Shown here: positions 24,597-27,292 of the stretch, one piece after another
How the letters are laid out: the number at the start of each line of letters is the position of its first letter
Numbering within the stretch: the stretch's first letter is position 1
NCBI GenBank assembly: GCA_037138055.1
Contig: JBAXJB010000020.1
Coordinates: 1-27,292 of the forward strand
Direction of reading: 5' to 3'
From: CAITNM01 sp037138055
GTDB lineage: Bacteria > Pseudomonadota > Alphaproteobacteria > Paracaedibacterales > CAITNM01
DNA: 27,292 nt
Position numbers and translations under genes: made by a program
Notes under the pieces: model-generated
Told to the model about the DNA's origin: nothing
Seen by the model: the letters and a program-made list of their open reading frames with translations, nothing else
Database searches by the model: none

Positions 24597-25019
24597 CTAC
24601 TCATGTTTTGAAAATTTTGAATGCTGATGCATTAAAGCCATTTCGTGAGCAGAACAACCAAAGTGATGACCAATTTCATTAATTAACACATGATGTATTA
24701 ATGCTTTTACATCCTCTTCATTCTCAACAGCATGACGTATTAAGGGACAGCGATACAAATAAATAATATCTGGTTTCTTAGAGCGTGTTTTTTTCTTTAA
24801 AGGCAAAGGTATGCCCTGGTACAGCCCTAACAAATCATATCTGTCTGTCATGGATAATTCAGCTAAAACATTATGTTCTGCAAAATTTTTCACTTCTATT
24901 ACAAAATTTTTCAAATGTGAGCGAAAAGATTTTGGTAATTTTTGCAAACTTTCATAAGCAAAATCATATATCTCAGCAACAGCTGGCATGCGTAAAACAC
25001 AAATTTCATTTTTTTCCAT
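24597..25019 (-). CDS. Zincin_1 (DUF1025) family protein with altered zinc motif
   Basis: The 140-residue product matches the minimal-zincin family: LLGLYQGIPLPLKKKTRSKK (63-82), PDIIYLYRCPLIR (83-95) and HHVLINEIGHHFGCSAHEM (109-127). Members normally carry HEIGHHFG, whose two histidines bind zinc and whose glutamate is catalytic. Here the first histidine is asparagine (N114; codon AAT, one base from CAT), while E115 and H118 remain. The protein may therefore be inactive as a peptidase, use H119 or another ligand, or have a non-enzymatic role. The frame is intact. It is convergent with pgk and divergent from the lipoprotein gene. Confidence 0.75.
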   Translation of the reverse strand: MEKNEICVLRMPAVAEIYDFAYESLQKLPKSFRSHLKNFVIEVKNFAEHNVLAELSMTDRYDLLGLYQGIPLPLKKKTRSKKPDIIYLYRCPLIRHAVENEEDVKALIHHVLINEIGHHFGCSAHEMALMHQHSKFSKHE

Positions 25020-25104
25020 GTAAGCCCTTTTTTATTCTATGGAAGCCATGGTTTAATAGTTAAGTTGTAACCTATAAAAGTTAATAAAAAGCGAAGGGTA
25101 AAAA

Positions 25105-25587
25105 ATGTTATCCATAAATTTTAAAAAAATTTTATTTTATGCAGTCAGTTGTCTTTTTTTTAGTGGTTGCGAATCCGTTAAATCTGCGGTTGGCATAAAA
25201 CAATCAAAGGTTTGGCTTGAAAAAATTAATTTCAAAGCTGCTGCAAATGCAAATAATTCAGCCCCAATTAAAGTTGATGTAGTCATTGCTTATAAAGAAG
25301 AGCTTGCAACAGAAATCGGAAAATTGGATGCAAATACGTATTTTCAAAAAGCAAAAAAACTGAAATCAGATGCAGGTGACGATTTAGAAATATTTCCCAT
25401 TGCGGTTCTTCCTGATTCATCAGCCAGTCTAGATATTACTCCGTCTAATAGTGGTGGCATTGTTGCGATAATGTTCGCAAGATATGACAGTCCGGGAGAT
25501 CACCGAACAAATGTAAGCGCAGATTATGAAATTCAAGTAGACCTCAATAAAAATGATTTAAAAATAACAACAATTAAGAAAGGATGA
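25105..25587 (+). CDS. Small lipoprotein, resembling TssJ only loosely
   Basis: The 160-residue product has a lipoprotein signal peptide with lipobox FFSGC (C22), so it is expected to be lipidated. The mature part reads as a beta-sandwich: VWLEKINFKAAANANN, IKVDVVIAYKEEL, LDANTYFQKAKKLKSDAG, LEIFPIAVLPDSSASLDI, GIVAIMFARYDSPG and DYEIQVDLNKNDLKI. That order (strand, Y-F helix, strand with P-x-S-x-x-L, then a strand with an A-x-Y-D-x-P turn) recalls TssJ lipoproteins of type VI secretion, but I see no other T6SS gene here, so this is only a hint. GAAGGG precedes the ATG at a good distance. Confidence 0.6.
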   Translation: MLSINFKKILFYAVSCLFFSGCESVKSAVGIKQSKVWLEKINFKAAANANNSAPIKVDVVIAYKEELATEIGKLDANTYFQKAKKLKSDAGDDLEIFPIAVLPDSSASLDITPSNSGGIVAIMFARYDSPGDHRTNVSADYEIQVDLNKNDLKITTIKKG

Positions 25588-25851
25588 TTTTTATATTTTG
25601 ACATATAATTAACATTCTTAATCTTAATATTCTTTTTTATTGCATTATTTTTTAATATAGGCTAAGTTGCAGATGAAATTTTAGGTTCCGATTCCGCGCC
25701 TACCTAATATGTGGTAGGGTTATTTGGCGAATTCCAAAAACTTTTTAAAGCGTTATCTGTTCACCATGTTGCTGCTCAAGAGCTAGCTTATGGATAAATT
25801 TCTGTCCACTTATTGTGGTTTATAGATAAACGTTTTTTTATGGAGTTTTAA
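25588..25851 (+). promoter_or_regulatory. Long 5' leader region of the helicase gene
   Basis: 264 bases lie between the lipoprotein and the helicase. A perfect -35 hexamer TTGACA (25598-25603) is followed by only a weak -10 (TCTTAA, 25622-25627, 18-nt spacer), so a promoter here is plausible but not sure. A leader of about 220 nt would contain a hairpin CCTACC-TAATATGT-GGTAGG (25699-25718) and an open frame of 28 codons (25711-25797, GTG start, no Shine-Dalgarno). Long regulated leaders are common in cold-induced DEAD-box helicase genes; that role here is inference. Confidence 0.35.
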
Positions 25852-27292
25852 ATGAATACATTTAATGAACTGGGATTACCAGATTCAATTACACAGTCAC
25901 TTACACGCATGGGCTTAGTAAAGCCTACAGAAATTCAAGCACAAACAATACCCTTAGCGCTTGAAGGCAATGATATTTTAGGATCAGCACAAACTGGTAC
26001 AGGAAAAACAATGGCTTTTACGTTGCCATTGGTAAATCACTTGCTTAATAATCCAAATGCTACAGCGCTTGTATTAGCGCCTATACGTGAAATTGCTCAA
26101 CAGGTTATGAATGCTTTGAAAAGTCTAGTAGGCGATTCAAGAGATTTCAACACAGCTCTTATTATTGGTGGTGAACCTTACCCTAAGCAGCTTATGCAGC
26201 TAAAGTCTCGCCCAAGAGTTGTTATAGGAACACCAGGCCGTATAATTGATCACTTAGAGCGTGGCACTTTACGAGTTGATAACCTAGAATGTTTAGTGCT
26301 TGATGAAACTGACCGTATGTTTGATATGGGGTTTGGTATTCAGCTTGATCACATCATTTCTAAGTTACCGACCAAACGTCAAACGATGATGTTTTCAGCG
26401 ACAATTCCACCAGCTATTGAAAAGCTAGCAGGAAAATACCTGAATCAACCAAAGCGCGTAGCGGTAGGTTCGGCAACATTGCCAATTCCTAAGATCAAAC
26501 AAGAAATTGTTAATATTAGTGAAAAAGATAAGTACAAGCGTCTTTTACAAGAGATTGAGCAACGTGACGGTACAATAATTGTGTTTGTAAAAACAAAAAT
26601 GAATGCTGACCGTTTGGCAGAAGCGCTTCGTAAAGAAGATCATTCAGCATCAGCTATTCATGGTGACTTGCGTCAACATCAACGTGAGAAGGTAATTCGT
26701 TCATTTCGTCTAGGTAAGTGCCGAGTTATGGTTGCTACCGATATTGCTGCTCGTGGGTTAGATATTCCTCACTTGATGCACGTTATCAATTATGATGTGC
26801 CTCCATGCCCTGAAGATTATATTCACCGTATTGGCAGAACAGGTCGCGCAGGCGCTGAAGGATTTGCTTTGTGTTTTGTTACATCACAAGATGCAAAAAA
26901 GTGGAATGCTATTGAGAGATACATGAATCCTAAAGCTCACGAAGGATCAAACCGTAATTCTGGTTCAGGTTCAGGAAGCGGCTTTGGTCGATCATCACGA
27001 TCTGGGTCTGGTGATTTTGGGGGGCAACATCCTTTCGCAAATAATGACAGAAGGAAACCATTCGCAGGTAAAAGTTCTGGTGAATCCAGAGGCGGAGCAA
27101 GAAGCGGTGGCTTTGGTGGCGCAAGAAGTGGTGGTTTCGGAAGTTCCGATGGCGTAAGCAGAGGCGGAGCAAGAAGCGGTGGTTTCGGTGGCGGTGGCTC
27201 TAGAGGCGGCGGCTTCGGTGGAGCAAGCAGAGGCGGCTCACGAAGCAGTAGCTTTGGTGACGCACCAGCTGGTGAAGCTGGCGGCGGCGAAT
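25852..27292 (+). CDS. DEAD-box-type ATP-dependent RNA helicase, C-terminus cut by window edge
   Basis: 480 codons are open to the right edge. Helicase core motifs in order: Q motif PTEIQAQ (25-31), Walker A AQTGTGKT (46-53), Ia APIREIA (76-82; usually PTRELA), GG (106-107), TPGR (127-130), motif II DETD (151-154; usually DEAD), SAT (182-184), IV IIVFVKTK (242-249), V ATDIAARGLD (295-304) and VI HRIGRTGRAG (325-334). It resembles RhlE/DeaD/CsdA-like enzymes acting in ribosome assembly and mRNA turnover. From residue 365 there is a low-complexity tail of Gly, Ser, Arg and Phe (RSGGFGG repeated), likely an RNA-binding, disordered extension. The stop codon is outside the window. ATG 25852 follows TGGAG. 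Confidence 0.9.
   Translation, partial: MNTFNELGLPDSITQSLTRMGLVKPTEIQAQTIPLALEGNDILGSAQTGTGKTMAFTLPLVNHLLNNPNATALVLAPIREIAQQVMNALKSLVGDSRDFNTALIIGGEPYPKQLMQLKSRPRVVIGTPGRIIDHLERGTLRVDNLECLVLDETDRMFDMGFGIQLDHIISKLPTKRQTMMFSATIPPAIEKLAGKYLNQPKRVAVGSATLPIPKIKQEIVNISEKDKYKRLLQEIEQRDGTIIVFVKTKMNADRLAEALRKEDHSASAIHGDLRQHQREKVIRSFRLGKCRVMVATDIAARGLDIPHLMHVINYDVPPCPEDYIHRIGRTGRAGAEGFALCFVTSQDAKKWNAIERYMNPKAHEGSNRNSGSGSGSGFGRSSRSGSGDFGGQHPFANNDRRKPFAGKSSGESRGGARSGGFGGARSGGFGSSDGVSRGGARSGGFGGGGSRGGGFGGASRGGSRSSSFGDAPAGEAGGGE
27087..27292 (+). repeat. Repeats encoding the Arg/Gly/Ser-rich helicase tail
   Basis: The 24-bp unit CAGAGGCGGAGCAAGAAGCG plus GTGG occurs identically at 27087-27110 and 27159-27182, 72 bp apart, and related GGTGG/TTYGGTGGC and AGAGGCGG segments fill the rest to the edge. 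All spacing keeps the frame. GC is far above that of the rest of the window. The array continues beyond the right edge as far as can be seen. Confidence 0.75.

Noticed and set aside
25598..25609. TTGACATATAAT read as a complete promoter
   Set aside because: The two hexamers touch with no spacer, so they cannot serve together; only the -35 part is kept as a weak candidate with another -10.
26930..27172. 80-codon minus-strand ORF rich in Arg, His, Leu and Phe
   Set aside because: It is the mirror of the repetitive helicase tail; the low-complexity translation follows from the repeats on the other strand.
1..27292. CRISPR arrays, insertion sequences, prophage or integrase genes
   Set aside because: No spaced direct repeats of array type, no transposase-like frame with terminal inverted repeats, and no phage-type gene was found; the tRNA 3' end is not followed by an integrase.

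Overview
The window is AT-rich bacterial DNA with densely packed genes on both strands, many of which overlap at their ends. Gene content points to an alphaproteobacterium: a YejA/YejB/YejE peptide importer, a DUF1467 membrane protein (a mainly alphaproteobacterial family), an rpoZ-rel pair and a zincin_1 metallopeptidase. The low GC, the many secreted proteins of unknown type and the organic-anion/amino-acid symporter fit a host-associated lineage of the Holosporales/Rickettsiales kind. That placement is inference; no 16S rRNA gene is present. The standard genetic code fits, since TGA is used as a stop.

Layout. 1-968: a secreted protein gene that runs off the left edge on the minus strand, then a tRNA-Val(GAC) with a good promoter. 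983-2577: mltG and gmk, overlapping by 4 bp and starting 14 nt after the tRNA. 2596-5175 (minus strand): a leftward run tsaB, rimI, yejE, then a small secreted protein. 5226-11580 (plus strand): glmU, yejA, yejB, a trypsin-like secreted protease, a DUF1467 protein and rsmI, almost all touching or overlapping. 11727-15385: four genes resembling the inner-membrane platform of a type II secretion or type IV pilus machine. 15366-16469 (minus strand): a GT4 glycosyltransferase. 16552-20880: a thioredoxin-fold secreted protein, rpoZ, the (p)ppGpp synthetase/hydrolase rel, acpS and a GC-richer structured RNA that looks like 6S RNA. 20892-24580: a 3-hydroxyisobutyryl-CoA hydrolase-like enzyme, a DAACS-family symporter and pgk. 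24597-27292: a zincin-like protein lacking the first zinc histidine, a small lipoprotein, and a DEAD-box-type helicase with motif II DETD and an Arg/Gly/Ser-rich tail cut by the right edge.

How the genes fit together. Much of the window is housekeeping: cell wall (mltG, glmU), nucleotide supply (gmk), tRNA t6A modification (tsaB), ribosome modification (rimI, rsmI), stringent response and transcription control (rpoZ, rel, 6S RNA), lipid synthesis (acpS) and glycolysis (pgk). The accessory interest lies in the envelope: a rearranged peptide importer with yejE separated from yejAB, a secretion/pilus platform without its motor or secretin in view, and several exported proteins of unknown role. 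No insertion sequence, CRISPR array or prophage gene was seen. No gene-free stretch exceeds 300 bases.
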